From positions 1,302,001 through 1,366,000 of the forward strand of contig CAWFLL010000004.1 of NCBI GenBank assembly GCA_963816785.1: a DNA stretch of 64,000 bases, in the 5' to 3' direction. Under the pieces are notes generated by a model, which saw nothing but the letters and a program-made list of their open reading frames with translations, did not search any database and was not told where the DNA came from. Both the position numbers and the translations under genes were made by a program. Positions 22,769 to 32,703 of the stretch are shown in pieces; the stretch's first letter is position 1; the number at the start of each line of letters is the position of its first letter. The DNA comes from VRUE01 sp963816785 (lineage in GTDB: Bacteria > Actinomycetota > Thermoleophilia > Solirubrobacterales > 70-9).

Positions 22769-25220
22769 CTATTCGTTCACGCCGGGTGACAGCGGGCGCT
22801 CCACCGTTTCACCGGCTCCAAGCTGGATGATCTCGCCATTGATGCCGACCCTCATCGGATAGACGTCGGCTGGGCGGGCGCTGACCCTGATTCGGTCCCT
22901 CGTGAGCTCGATCTCCAGTCCCCAGTGGCGCCGGAAGCGGATACTGAACTTCAGCCTCGTCAGGTCCTCGGGGAGGCTCGGGCTCAGCCAGAGCACGTCC
23001 TCCCTCGTCTCTATCCCCGTGTAGGCGCGCTGGACCAGGTCCACCGTTCCGGCCATGGCGCCGAGGTGCACGCCCTCTGAAGTCGTGCCGCCTTGGGTGT
23101 CGAGCAGGTCGCTCTCGAGCGCCTCGGAGAAGAGCTTCCGGGCGCGCTCGCGATCGGAGCGGAGCCAGCACCCAAGCGTGGACCACCTTGCTCAGGGTGG
23201 AGCCGTGTGATGTGCGCTCCAGGTAGTACTCGATGTTCTTGGGGATCGTGTCGTGCTCGAACTGATAGCCGAGTCGGTCGAAGAGCTCCCGCAACTCCTC
23301 GGCCGACAGCAGGTAGAAGAGCATGAGCGCGTCCGCCTGCTTCGAAACCTTGTACCGGTTGGGGCTGTCTCCCTCGGCCTCGAGGATCCGATCGAGCCGC
23401 TCGATGTTCCCGTACCTCTCTCGATAGCCCTCCCAGTCGAGCTCCTCCAGCTCCTCGTAGCCCTCGAACTGGCTGATGATCCCGTTGTCGTGAAAGGGGA
23501 TAAGCAGCTTGCGGCTGATCTCTTCCCACCGCTCGAGCTCCTCGGGGCGCAACCTGAGCGTGTGCGACAGCTCCTCGCGGCGCTGCTGCGGGAAGAACCT
23601 CGAGGAGGTCGTGAGCTCGCCAGAGCACCCATGCCGCCATTACGTTGGTGTAGGCGTTGTTGTCGATCCCGGGACGCTCGGAGCCGGGGTAGGCATCGTG
23701 ATACTCGTCGGGACCAACCACCCCACGGATCACGTACCGCTCGCGAGCTGGGTCGTAGGCCGCGATGCTCGCCCAGAAGCGAGCGATCTCGATGAACATC
23801 TCGGCGCCGTAGAAGGCCGAGAAACTCGACGTCGTAAGTCGCTTGGAGATAGAGCCAGACGTCGTATGCGATCGCAGCGTTGATGTGTCGCTGGAGGCGG
23901 GAGTTGTCCGGGGTCCAGCGGCCGGAGCGCGGGTTGAGGTGAACCGTCGGGAGTCAGCTCGGCGCCGTTCGAGCCGCTCTGCCACGGATACAAGGCCCCT
24001 TGACACCCCAGGTCCCTCGCGGCCCAGCGGGCACGACGGAGCCGCCGATAGCGATAACGAAGCAGGGTCCGCGCGAGATCCGGGAAGCGCAGGTTGAGGA
24101 AGGGGACGATGAACAGCACGTCCCAGAAGACGTGTCCGCGGTACGCCTCCCCGGCCAGTCCGCGGGCCGGGACCCCGGCGTCGGTATCGACGGTGTGCTC
24201 GGAGATGGTCCCCAGAAGGTGGAAGATGTGGAGGCGCAGCTCGGTCGAGGCGGACCCATCGCCGTCCTCGAGCTCGAGCGAGCAGAGATCCCAGAGCTCC
24301 TCCCAGCGCAGCACGTGATCCGAGAACAGCTCGTCGAACCCGCCCACGCGAACCGCCGCCCGGCGAGCCTCCAGGCCCGGCTCGGAAACCGCCGGCTCGC
24401 GCGACGTGTACAGGGCGACGACCTTCTCCACCGCGACTTCCTCTCCCTGGGTCGCCTCCGACTGGAGCTCGAGGCCGATCCAAGCCGGTTCCTCGATCAC
24501 GGTGGTCGTGACCGGGACGATCTCGCCGTCGCGCAGGAGCCGCGTGCGTGCGGCCTCGGCGACCCGGATGCCCGACTGGCTGCTCTCGGCCTCGAGCAGG
24601 ATCGTCTCGGAGTCCAAAGCACTCGCCTCGACCCGGTCCAGATGGCGGCTCGCGAGGCCCCGATAGCGAGCGACGCCGCCGTTGGACACCCGGCCGTCGA
24701 GCGCCGAGCGGAAGGTCACGCTGCCCGACCAGTTGACAGGAAGCAGGGTCGTCTGGAGCGCGGCGATGTTCGGATCCGCCATGCTCATGAACCGGCGCTC
24801 CGTCATCTCGGTCTCACGACCCTCGCTATCGTGGAAACGCAGCCGCCGCGTGAGCACCGCGCGGCGCAGGTCGAGTTCCTGACGGTATTCGGCGAGCCTG
24901 ACCCTGGCGACGTCGAACCACTCGCCATCCACGATCCGGAAACTGAGGTGCAGCCAGTTCGGCAAGTTGAAGTTCGACTCGTCCTCCACCTCGCGACCCG
25001 CCACCTCGCTCGTCAGCCTGTTGTAACAGCCGGCCGCGTAGGTGCCCGGATAGTGGACGCCGTCCGCATCTGCCTCGGCCGCGGCGGCACGGCAGGCGAA
25101 GCGCCCGTTCCCGAGCGCGCAGAGCGCCTCACGGAGCGGCTCTTGTTCGGGGTCGAAGTCTTCGTAGACCAACGTCCAGTCGCTCAGGGTCGGTGCCCTC
25201 GCGCCGACCGGGTCATTCAT
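22769..25220 (-). CDS. Glycoside hydrolase family 65 disaccharide phosphorylase
   Basis: About 810 residues after joining four one-base breaks (near 23950, 23825, 23600 and 23165). The N-terminal beta-sandwich opens LVYEDFDPEQEPLREALCAL and GNGRFACRAA. The (alpha/alpha)6 barrel includes GHVFWDVLFIVPFLNLRFPD and QSGSNGAE, and the general acid Glu lies in GVVGPDEYHDAYPG. A closing segment is TTSEGVHLGAMAGT. GH65 enzymes cleave maltose, trehalose, kojibiose or similar with phosphate, inverting the anomer to beta-glucose-1-phosphate; which substrate cannot be read from here. ATG 25220-25218 overlaps the TGA of the beta-phosphoglucomutase gene (ATGA), so the two are translationally coupled, which supports the assignment. 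Confidence 0.85.
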
Positions 25221-25981
25221 CGGTCGTTTCCCGTCGTCGCCGAGACGCGCACCTCAGCCAGGTCGCCAACCAGGATGTCGGCGCCGCGTTCCTGCAGCTC
25301 CTCGGCATGGCCATCGCGGTCGACGCCGATGACGAGTCCAAAGCGCCCGCGACGCCCCGCTTCGATGCCGGCGAGCGCGTCCTCGACCACAGCGGCGCGA
25401 GCCGGCTCGACCCCTAGTCGGCGAGCCGCCTCAAGGAAGACTGCGGGATCGGGCTTCCCGTTCAGCCCCAGCTCGTCCGCGTCCACTCCATCGACCTTCG
25501 CGTCGAAGAGCTCGGCCACTCCCGCCGCCTCGAGCACCTCGGTGCAGTTGCGCGAAGCAGAGATGATCGCCGTCCGAAACCCGCTTGCGCGAAGCCGGCG
25601 CAGCAGCACGATCGAGGATGGAAAGGAAGCCACCCCCCCCTTCCGCAACTGAGAAAGGAAGAGCTCATCCTTGCGATTGCCCAACCCGCATGCGGTTCCC
25701 ACAGCGGGGGGATCGCCGGGCTCCCCGCGCGGGATGGAGATCCCACGAGAGGTGAGGAACGAATCCACTCCGTCGTAGCGAGGCTTTCCGTCGACGTAAA
25801 GGTAGTAGTCGTCTGTCGAGAACGGTTGTTGGTCCTCGCCCTCACGGTCTCCCCGGTCCGCGAGGAACTGGTCGAACATCTGCTTCCAAGCGGCAGCGTG
25901 GACGGACGCAGTGTCGGTGATCACGCCATCGAGATCGAAGATGACCCCCTCGAGACGATCCATCCGGATCTCGTTTGCCAT
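25217..25981 (-). CDS. Beta-phosphoglucomutase-like HAD phosphatase/mutase
   Basis: HAD superfamily subfamily with a helical cap. Motif I is GVIFDLDGVITDTASVH (both Asp), motif II is AIISASRN, motif III is GKPDPAVFLEAARRLGV and motif IV is VVEDALAGIEAGR. DTASVHAAAWKQMFD is typical of beta-phosphoglucomutase, and the substrate loop appears as YLYVDGKPRYDGVDSFLTSRG. It converts beta-glucose-1-phosphate to glucose-6-phosphate, the natural continuation of the GH65 reaction, and its stop overlaps the GH65 start. I chose ATG 25981 (MANEIRMDRLEG); ATG 25963 is also possible, and the frame extends further upstream without a convincing start. Confidence 0.85.
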   Translation of the reverse strand: MANEIRMDRLEGVIFDLDGVITDTASVHAAAWKQMFDQFLADRGDREGEDQQPFSTDDYYLYVDGKPRYDGVDSFLTSRGISIPRGEPGDPPAVGTACGLGNRKDELFLSQLRKGGVASFPSSIVLLRRLRASGFRTAIISASRNCTEVLEAAGVAELFDAKVDGVDADELGLNGKPDPAVFLEAARRLGVEPARAAVVEDALAGIEAGRRGRFGLVIGVDRDGHAEELQERGADILVGDLAEVRVSATTGNDR

Positions 25982-26117
25982 GTAAACAGAAATGTTCCCA
26001 TCTACGAGACCGACCGTCAATTTCAGCCGGCGGTTGGCAGCGGCTTCAGCCTGGATTCGGCCATCGTGCCTGGCAGAACTATCGACCGGCTATCACCCAA
26101 ATCCGAAGAACGAGCTC

Positions 26118-26179
26118 AACGGTCTCGAAAACCCTTGGCCTCGCAAGGGGGCTCGTGGGTTCGAATCCCACCCCCTCCG
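26118..26179 (+). pseudogene. 3' fragment of a tRNA-Ser(CGA)
   Basis: The stretch contains an anticodon-arm-like CGGTCTCGAAAACC (loop CTCGAAA, anticodon CGA), a long variable arm, a perfect T arm (GTGGG-TTCGAAT-CCCAC, 26155-26171) and a 3' acceptor strand CCCCTCC plus G. The expected 5' acceptor GGAGGGG and D arm are absent upstream. A 3'-only tRNA copy is what integrative elements leave at an attachment site. Confidence 0.6.
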
Positions 26180-26193
26180 TTTGAGAAGGCGCG

Positions 26194-26234
26194 ATCCCGC
26201 TCTAGGAGCGGGATTCCTGCCAATGTATTGGCAG
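26194..26234 (+). other. Two adjacent perfect hairpins after the tRNA-Ser fragment
   Basis: ATCCCGCTC-TAG-GAGCGGGAT (26194-26214) and CTGCCAAT-GT-ATTGGCAG (26217-26234) form stems of 9 and 8 bp. They may be a bidirectional terminator or part of an attachment region. From 26235 to 26423 I see nothing else. Confidence 0.55.
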
Positions 26235-26423
26235 CGATGCTCCGATGGACAAACCGCTCAAAGGGGGCTTGAAGACGCCCATCGGAGGCGGTTCCGTCCC
26301 CATTTCGTTCCCACGAGGGGCGCCTGACGGCTTGACGCACCGCTGCATCGAGCCCTGAGGCAACCCATTCCTTGGAGCTCCTCTGAGGCCGGGTTTTACC
26401 GACGTCGCACATCGGGCGCACCC

Positions 26424-26642
26424 TTGGAGAAGCTGCTCCGTGAGGGAGGAGCAGGTGCGACCCGGCGGAACCAGCAGCAGCGCGATCCGCAAGCATCAGC
26501 AGCAGTAACGCAGGCGGCCCCGGCGCCGCCCCCGATGATCGTGATGTTGTTGACTACTGAGGACTACAACGACGTCGACGATCATCGCTATCACGATCAT
26601 CACGACGACGATCGCGATCACGACGACATGACTCTCGCTTGA
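26424..26642 (+). CDS. Small His/Asp-rich ORF, uncertain
   Basis: The last 35 codons, from ATG 26535, read MIVMLLTTEDYNDVDDHRYH followed by DHHDDDRDHDDM, a dense His/Asp tract that could bind metal. The DNA here is built from near-repeats of GATCAC and GACGAC, so a low-complexity repeat without a protein is equally possible. No ribosome site stands out. Confidence 0.25.
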   Translation: MEKLLREGGAGATRRNQQQRDPQASAAVTQAAPAPPPMIVMLLTTEDYNDVDDHRYHDHHDDDRDHDDMTLA

Positions 26643-26701
26643 CGCGCTCCACTCGCTGTGGCACCTTCGCCTTGCATACGCAATCGCCGAGAGGGACAAA
26701 G

Positions 26702-26998
26702 GTGGCAAAGGGCCTGATCATGGAGTTCGACGGCGACGCTCATACCTATGGAACGGTCACCGAGCGCCTTGGCATCGACGTGGTAAGCGGTGAGGGCGAC
26801 TGGCCGGCAGGCCTGCTTTTTCACAGTGGCGGAGCCAAGCCAGGCGGCTGGATCGTCTCCGAGGTCTGGGCCTCGCAGGAGGACCAAGAACGGTTCATGG
26901 CTGAGCGCCTCGGGCAAGCCCTGAAAGAAGCCGGCGTAGAGAAGCCGCCACGCCGCATCGAGTGGTTCGATCTGGCTGTGTTCCACAGTCTCCAGTAG
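26702..26998 (+). CDS. Small protein, possible dimeric alpha-beta barrel (ABM-like)
   Basis: 98 residues: VAKGLIMEFDGDAHTYGTVT, then GGWIVSEVWASQEDQERFMA and a helix ERLGQALKEAGVEKPPRR, ending with IEWFDLAVFHSLQ. The beta-alpha-beta pattern with WASQEDQERFM resembles antibiotic-biosynthesis-monooxygenase-like folds, in which a WxS/D-x-E motif precedes the helix. GTG 26702 is preceded by GAGAGGGA at good distance; ATG 26720 would be shorter. Function unknown. Confidence 0.65.
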   Translation: MAKGLIMEFDGDAHTYGTVTERLGIDVVSGEGDWPAGLLFHSGGAKPGGWIVSEVWASQEDQERFMAERLGQALKEAGVEKPPRRIEWFDLAVFHSLQ

Positions 26999-27257
26999 CT
27001 CTCAGATTCCTGGACCTTCTGTCACGATCGTCCCGGTCAGTAAGGCTCAGCATCAGACAAGCCACCGGCCCGTCAGCCGACCGGCGACAGCATGTATCTG
27101 GCCGCGGGCCTTCAGCATCTCGGCAGCCGCTTCCAGGTCTCCCAGACCCCGCCTGAATGGATCCGTAACTTCTCCGGATCCGGTCGCTAGTGGTGAAGCA
27201 GAGAATTTGATGAGAACCTTGGAAGCACCAAAAAGGGATTTCCGAAAGGAGCTGGAG

Positions 27258-27572
27258 ATGGCACCCGCAGACAAATCAGTTGGACTGCCCGAGGAAGTGT
27301 TGGAGGAGATCAAGGATGGGCAGGAGGCGGCAATCGGCGCGGTTCGCAGTTTCGTCGGCAACGTCGACAAGACACTCGCTGGATCGGCGAGCCCCTCGCA
27401 GGTCGAGGAAATCGTCGACTCGGCGCTGAAGATGGCGGACAAGCTGGTCGACACCCAGTACGAGTTCCTGAAGAGAGTTGTGCACAGCGCGGGCGAGTCG
27501 GTTGGGACCGGCAGTGAGGAGAGTGAGGGGACGAAGGCAGGGACGGGCACCGCCAAGTCTTCCAAGACCTAA
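27258..27572 (+). CDS. Small phasin-like helical protein
   Basis: 104 residues from ATG 27258, chosen because AAAGGAG sits 6 bp upstream. The body is amphipathic helix (VLEEIKDGQEAAIGAVRSFV, then DSALKMADKLVDTQYEFLKR) with a disordered Ser/Thr/Lys tail. This resembles granule-surface phasins and short actinobacterial helical proteins, but similarity is of style, not of a proven family. It has no membrane span. A lipid or PHA-granule role is inference; the nearby WS/DGAT gene makes it worth testing. The region 26999-27257 upstream shows no gene I can support. Confidence 0.6.
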   Translation: MAPADKSVGLPEEVLEEIKDGQEAAIGAVRSFVGNVDKTLAGSASPSQVEEIVDSALKMADKLVDTQYEFLKRVVHSAGESVGTGSEESEGTKAGTGTAKSSKT

Positions 27573-27718
27573 GTCCACGGGGAGGAGCTCGCGACGATCG
27601 CCGTCAGTGGCACGTCCAAGGCAGCCCGAAACTGACGCCACGCATAGCCTCAACCACGTCGTCGGCTTCGAAGGGGTTGGTAAAGGTCGCAACGCTGGCG
27701 AAACGCTCGAGGAGGCGT

Positions 27719-30335
27719 CTACGGACGCCCCTCGAAGGCCGCCGTGAGCAGCGAGGCAAGCTCAGCGAGCATCGGCATCCTCGGATTCGTCCTCAGGCTC
27801 GGGTCGGCGAATGCGTTCCTGACCAGTTCCGGCAGAGCGGCCTCGAACTCCTCGCGGTCGACGCCCGCGTCGGCCAGCGAGCGGCGGCATGCCGACCGCG
27901 TCGAGAAGCTCGTCGACGCGGGCGAAGAGGCGCTCGCGCCTCTCGTCCATGTCCCGGCCGCCCAGCCCCAGCACCCAGCCCATCTGCGCGTACTTGTCGG
28001 GGGCCACGTAGGTCGAGTATCCGGGCGCCGGCATGAACTTGGTCGGAATCGAGGCGTTGTAGCGCAGCACGTGGGGCAGGAAGATGCCGTTGGCGCGGCC
28101 GTGCGGTATCCCGAAGCGTGCCCCGACCGCGTGCGCGAGCGCGTGGTTGACGCCGACGAAGGCGTTCGAGAAGGCCAGCCCGGCGATCGTCGCGGCGTTC
28201 GACATCGCCGTCCGCGCCTCGAGGTCGGCGCCGTCCTCGCAGGCGCGGGCAGCGCCTCCATGATCAGGTTGATCGCCTGCATGCAGAAGGCGTCCGTGTA
28301 GGCGGAAGCGAAGATCGAGACGCCCGCCTCGAGGGCATGGGTGAGGGCGTCGACCCCGGTGTCGGCGGTCACGGCCCGGCGGCATCGACACGGTCAGGGT
28401 CGGGTCGACGATCGCGATGTCGGGCACCAGCGAGTAGTCGACCAGCGTCACCTTGCGGCCGCCGGCGCTGATCGACGGCGGCGGGCGAGACCTCGGACCC
28501 GGTGCCCGAGTGGTCGGCACGCGCCACCAGCCGGACCGTGTGGTCGACCTCCGGGTAGTGGGCGACCCGCTTGCGGGCGTCGAGGAAGGGCAGCGAGAGC
28601 TCCCGCAGGGAGACGTCGGGGCTCTCGTGGAAGAGCCGCATCGCCTTGGCCGCGTCCAGCACCGAGCCGCCCCCGACCGCGACGATGCAGTCGGCGCCGA
28701 ACTCGCCGAGCACCTCGGTGCCGGCCCGGATCTGCGCCTCGGTCGGCTCCGGCTGGATGTCGGAGAAGACGTGGACGCTCGGGCCCTCGAGGTAGCGGCG
28801 CACCTCGTCTGCGACCCCGCGCGCCTCGCCGTCGATGTCGGTGACCAGCAGGACCTGCGAGGCCTTGACTTCGCGCAGGTTCTCGAGCGCGCCCGGCGTT
28901 GATGTAGGTGTCGGAGGGAACCCGGAACCACTGCGGGGGCGCCTGACGGCGCGAGACGGTCTTCACGTTGAGCAGGTTGCGGTAGTTGACGTTGTCGGTC
29001 GTGTTCGAGCCGCCCCAGGTCCCGCAGCCGAGCGAGAAGGTCGGGGTGAGCGAGTTGTAGATGCCGCCCAGGGCGCCGACGGCGGTGGGGGCGTTGACGA
29101 GGATGCGGCCGGTGCGGACCCGTGCGGCGAAGCGCTCGATCACCGCATCGTCGGAGGCGTAGACGGCCGAGGTGTGCCCGAGCCCGCCGTGCTCGGTGAC
29201 CAGCTCGCAGGCGGCGATCCGCGTGATCGACCGAGGGTGAGCGGACGAGGCCGAGGACGGGCATCAGCTTCTCCTGGATCAGGGGGTGGCGGCCAGCGCC
29301 GCCGAGGTCGGAGGGCAGTGGCGCCAGCAGGACCTTGACGCCGTCGTCCACCTCGAAGTCGCCCATCGCCCCGAGGTTGACGCAGGACTGGCCGAGCGCG
29401 CCGAGCGTCGACCCTCCCGTCGGGCTCGAAGGCGAGGTCGGCGAGGGACTCGACCTCGTCAGGGTCCAGCATGCTGCCCGCCGAGGCGCTCGAACTCGGC
29501 CGACGACATCGTCGTAGATCGCCTCGTCGATCGACGCAGGTCTGCTCGGCCGGGCAGATCACCGACGAGTCGAAGGTCTTCGAGATCAGCATGTCGACGA
29601 CCGCCATCCCGACGTCGGCGCTGCGGTGCAGGTAGACCGGCGCGTTGCCGGCGCCGACGCTGAGCGACGGCTTGCCGGCTGCGTTCGCCGCCGCGACCGC
29701 CTTCGGCCCTCCGGTGGTCCAGATCAGGTCGACGCCGTCGTGGTGGAAGAGGTACTGGGAGACGTCGAGCGTCGGGTCGGGGATGACCTGGAGCGCGTCG
29801 GGCGGCAGCCCGGCGCCTTCACCCGCCTCCTGGAGGATCTCGACCGCCCGTACGGCGCAGCCGGCGGCTCGCGCCGAGGGGCGGAAGATGATCGCGTTGC
29901 GCGTCTTCGCCGCCACGATCGACTTGAACAGGGCGGTCGAGGTCGGGTTGGTGATCGGGAGCAGCGCCAGGACGACGCCGATCGGCTCGGCGACGTACTG
30001 GATGCCGCTGCTTGGGGTCCTCATCGATCACCCCGACCGATCGCTTGTCCTTGAGGTAGTCGTAGAGGAACTCGGTGGCGATGTAGTTCTTGATGACCTT
30101 GTCCTCGAGCACGCCGAACCCGGTCTCCTCGCATCGCGAGCTCGGCCAGGTCGAAGGCGCTCTCCAGCCCGGCGACGACCATCGCCCAGACGATCTGCGT
30201 CGACCGCCTCCTGGTCGAGCCGGCGGAAGCTCTCCGCCGCGGCCTGCGCGCCCGTTCCACGAAGCCGTCGAGGCGGTCGGCCTGGACCGCGTCGACTACG
30301 GCTTGCGGCTGAGGCTGAGTCTGAGTGGAGGCCAT
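27719..30335 (-). CDS. adhE: Bifunctional acetaldehyde-CoA/alcohol dehydrogenase, frame-broken
   Basis: The corrected protein is about 870 residues, normal for AdhE. N-terminal CoA-acylating aldehyde dehydrogenase: GIQYVAEPIGVVLALLPITN, FRPSARAAGCAVRAVEILQE, WTTGGPKAVAAA and catalytic Cys in TFDSSVICPAEQT. C-terminal iron alcohol dehydrogenase: GADCIVAVGGGSVLDAAKAM, then TGVDALTHALEA and NHALAHAVGARFGIPHGRAN, whose His residues bind iron. It reduces acyl-CoA (typically acetyl-CoA) to aldehyde and on to alcohol with NADH, usually in fermentation. Start ATG 30335. Roughly ten frame breaks lie between 27.9 and 30.2 kb and, where I could place them, each is one extra base. Confidence 0.8.
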
Positions 30336-30347
30336 GTCGTACTGAAC

Positions 30348-30836
30348 TCAGGAACACGCTACCCGCTGGGATGCATCGTGCACGACCTCCTCCGCTTTCC
30401 GCGCAGGAATAGCGAGTGCGGGCGACGCCCTCCGGTTGACTCGATTTCCTGCCGGATTGAGCCGGCGGCGGTCAGCGGCGAGTGCCCGGTCGAGATCGGC
30501 CGCGGTGCGGTGGCGGCCGAACAGGTCGCGCAGGTCGTTGCGGGTCCGTCCCTCGAAGCCTGCTCGGCGCAGCTCGGCCAGGATCGTGTCCGCGGTCGGA
30601 TCGCCCAGCCTGTCGCCGAAGATGTAGGCGGCCGACTCGTGGCAGTAGCGCCAGACCTCCAGCGCTGCCCGCAGGTGAGCGACACCGACGATCGCCCCGC
30701 CGTCCGGCTTAGGGTCGAGCAGTGCGTAGATGACCGCCAGCCGTCTGGCCTGCGCCGGTCCCCTCGCCGTGACCGCACCCAGCATCCCGTCCCGGCCAGC
30801 CGAGAGCTCCCCCGTAGGTCTCGACTCGGTCCCTGA
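30348..30836 (-). pseudogene. C-terminal relic of a DUF3987/primase-helicase-like mobile-element protein
   Basis: In frame with, and immediately after, the stop of the acyltransferase gene, the minus strand reads ELSAGRDGMLGAVTARGPAQ, then ARRLAVIYALLDPKPDG, HLRAALEVWRYCHESAAYIF and GDPTADTILAELRRAGFEGR. This closely resembles the C-terminal end of phage/plasmid DUF3987-type primase/helicase proteins, including the final winged-helix-like NDLRDLFGRH. The catalytic ATPase part is missing. An ATG at 30785 could still start a 145-residue product. It sits 12 bp before AdhE. A leftover of a mobile element is the likely origin. Confidence 0.5.
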
Positions 30837-32252
30837 TCAGGTTTCCGTGGTCCGCCCATTGGGCAAGGAGTTGCCTGGCGACCCGGAGGGCGGCTGGCGC
30901 AGGAAGTGGCGGAGCTCGGCTTCGTAGGTGCGCGCCAGCCGCTCGGGCTCGACGGAGAGGGCGGTGTCGGCCATGAAGCCGACCGAGAGCTCGCCGCCGT
31001 AGCTGAAGATGCTGACTGTCATACCGAGGCTGCCCGAGCAGGGCGCCCAGACGAGCACCCCGGTGATCGGGGCGCCGGCGAAGCTGAGCGGGGCGCGCGG
31101 GCCGGGCACGTTGGTGACGACGAGGCTCGCCTTGTCGGTGAAGTAGCCGATCAGGCGGTCCTCCACCCAGGGCGGCGTCAACCCCATCGCGCTGATCAGA
31201 CCGTAGGCGAGGGGCGCCTCATGGGAGTCCTTGATCGTCCTCATCAGCCGGTGGACCTCGTGCAGGCGCTCCTCCGGCTCGGTCCGCCCCAGCGGCAGCG
31301 CCAGCAGGATCAGCGCGAACTCGTTGCCGAGATCGGCGGGGATCGGCTCCTCGGGCGGGCGCAGGTTGAACGGGACCAGCGTGTGGATCTCCTCCGGGAG
31401 CGCGCCGTCCTCCTCCAGGTGCTGCTGGAGCGCCCCGACCAGTGCCGCAACGACGACGTCGTTGATCGTCGCGCCCCGCTGCCGACCCGCCGACTTGATC
31501 GACGGCAGCGGGAAGCGCCTCGACCAGGCGACCCTGCGGCTCCCGGTGAGCGGCGCCCGCAGCCCGGTCGCAGCGTCGGCCGGGGCGGCAACCAGCCTCG
31601 CGGCGGTTGAGACGTCGCGCATGGCGGTGCCCCCCAGCTCGCGAAGGTGGTCCGGGTGGGCAAGCGACTCCATCCCCTCATGCACGACGGTGCTGCCCAG
31701 CCGGCGCACCGCCGAGACGACGCCGCGGGGCGCGGCGGTGAGCCGCCCCACGGTGCTCTGCCCATCGCGGGGCGGCGCCAGCTCGAGCGCGCCATCCACC
31801 TCGTCGGCGGTCGAGAGCAGGACGCGGGAGAGGGCGATCCCGTCGGCGATGCAGTGGTGGATCCGCCACAGCACCGCCGAGCCGCCCTCGTAGCCGTCGA
31901 TCAGGTAGACGTGCCAGAGCGGCCTGCTCGGGTCGAGCGGCGGAGTGATTAGGTCGCCGACCAGCGCCTCCAGCGCCGCCCGGTCACCTGGAGCTGGCAG
32001 CGCCAGTCGGTGGAGGTGGCTGCGGATGTCGAACGACGGGTCGTCCTCGAAGGCGGGGCGGCCGAGCGGATCGGAGACGCGCTGCCGGAAACGGGGGAAA
32101 GGGGCGACGAAGCGCCGCTCGAGCAGCTCGGCCACCGCGTCGAGGTCCGGGGTCCCGCCGAGCATGAAGAGCGAGTTGACGACCATCGGGTTGGTCCGCC
32201 GCTCCATGTGGAGCCAGGCGGCGTCTGCGGGTGGCATCGGGTGACGGCTCAT
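30837..32252 (-). CDS. Wax ester synthase/diacylglycerol acyltransferase (WS/DGAT)
   Basis: 471 residues, full length for the family. The opening MPPADAAWLHMERRTNPMVV, the catalytic HHxxxDG at residues 132-138 (IHHCIADG), a central motif ATINDVVVAALVGAL and the conserved NVPGP (VVTNVPGPRAPLSFAG) are all present. The enzyme transfers an acyl group from acyl-CoA to a long-chain alcohol or diacylglycerol, making wax esters or triacylglycerol at the membrane or lipid droplet. Actinobacteria often have several. AdhE nearby could supply alcohols and the synthase locus could supply acyl chains, but that link is inference. The frame is intact. Confidence 0.92.
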   Translation of the reverse strand: MSRHPMPPADAAWLHMERRTNPMVVNSLFMLGGTPDLDAVAELLERRFVAPFPRFRQRVSDPLGRPAFEDDPSFDIRSHLHRLALPAPGDRAALEALVGDLITPPLDPSRPLWHVYLIDGYEGGSAVLWRIHHCIADGIALSRVLLSTADEVDGALELAPPRDGQSTVGRLTAAPRGVVSAVRRLGSTVVHEGMESLAHPDHLRELGGTAMRDVSTAARLVAAPADAATGLRAPLTGSRRVAWSRRFPLPSIKSAGRQRGATINDVVVAALVGALQQHLEEDGALPEEIHTLVPFNLRPPEEPIPADLGNEFALILLALPLGRTEPEERLHEVHRLMRTIKDSHEAPLAYGLISAMGLTPPWVEDRLIGYFTDKASLVVTNVPGPRAPLSFAGAPITGVLVWAPCSGSLGMTVSIFSYGGELSVGFMADTALSVEPERLARTYEAELRHFLRQPPSGSPGNSLPNGRTTET

Positions 32253-32492
32253 GCGTTCGATCCGGTCGCGGTTTGCTTTGGCCTCTTCAAACTAGACGAT
32301 TGATCCCTGATTCCCGCCCACCTGGCCGACGTTAAGCACTCCTCCCTTGATGCAGGCTCTTCACATCCCCATGGAGGAGCTGACGCCATGTTAGGAGCCC
32401 CTCCGGGGTAGAGGGTCCCTCTTACCCCCAGCAGTTCTGCAATCGATGTGGCGTCTGATGTGCTCTGGCAACGGCGACGCGGAGATGCGGCC

Positions 32493-32670
32493 ATTGGGCA
32501 GGGAACCGAACTCCCTGCCCAATCCCGTCGTATCCGGTCTTATCCGATACGACAGGGGGAGTCTCCCCAAATGACCAGAACCGCGCTAGAAAGCCAAGAA
32601 CGCGGTGTCTAACCGTCTCGACGCGAACGCTTGTAAGGCAGGCGCTCTCCCAACTGAGCTAACCGCCCGG
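32493..32670 (-). repeat. tRNA-Val-half/hairpin repeat, copy A
   Basis: Read on the minus strand from 32668: the 5' half of a tRNA-Val (GGGCGGTTAGCTCAGTTGGG, D stem GAGC, anticodon-stem CCTGC and loop CTTACAA), then a linker, a hairpin around GTCGTATC/GATACGAC, and a perfect 12 bp stem (32493-32523, ATTGGGCAGGGA with a 7 nt loop). The 3' half of the tRNA is missing, so it cannot be a working tRNA. Same design in copies B and C. The remaining 32253-32492 shows no gene. Confidence 0.8.
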
Positions 32671-32703
32671 GGGTGGCCTGATTATCGCTTGTCGCCCGTC
32701 GGT

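Noticed and set aside
26496..26708. Val/Ile-rich minus-strand frame opposite the His/Asp tract
   Set aside because: Arises from the complement of the simple repeat; looks like a membrane span only because GAT/GAC reads as ATC/GTC.
27053..27565. 170-codon minus-strand frame opposite the phasin-like gene
   Set aside because: Antisense to a gene with a strong ribosome site; its C-terminal part looks vaguely protein-like but there is no domain to support it.
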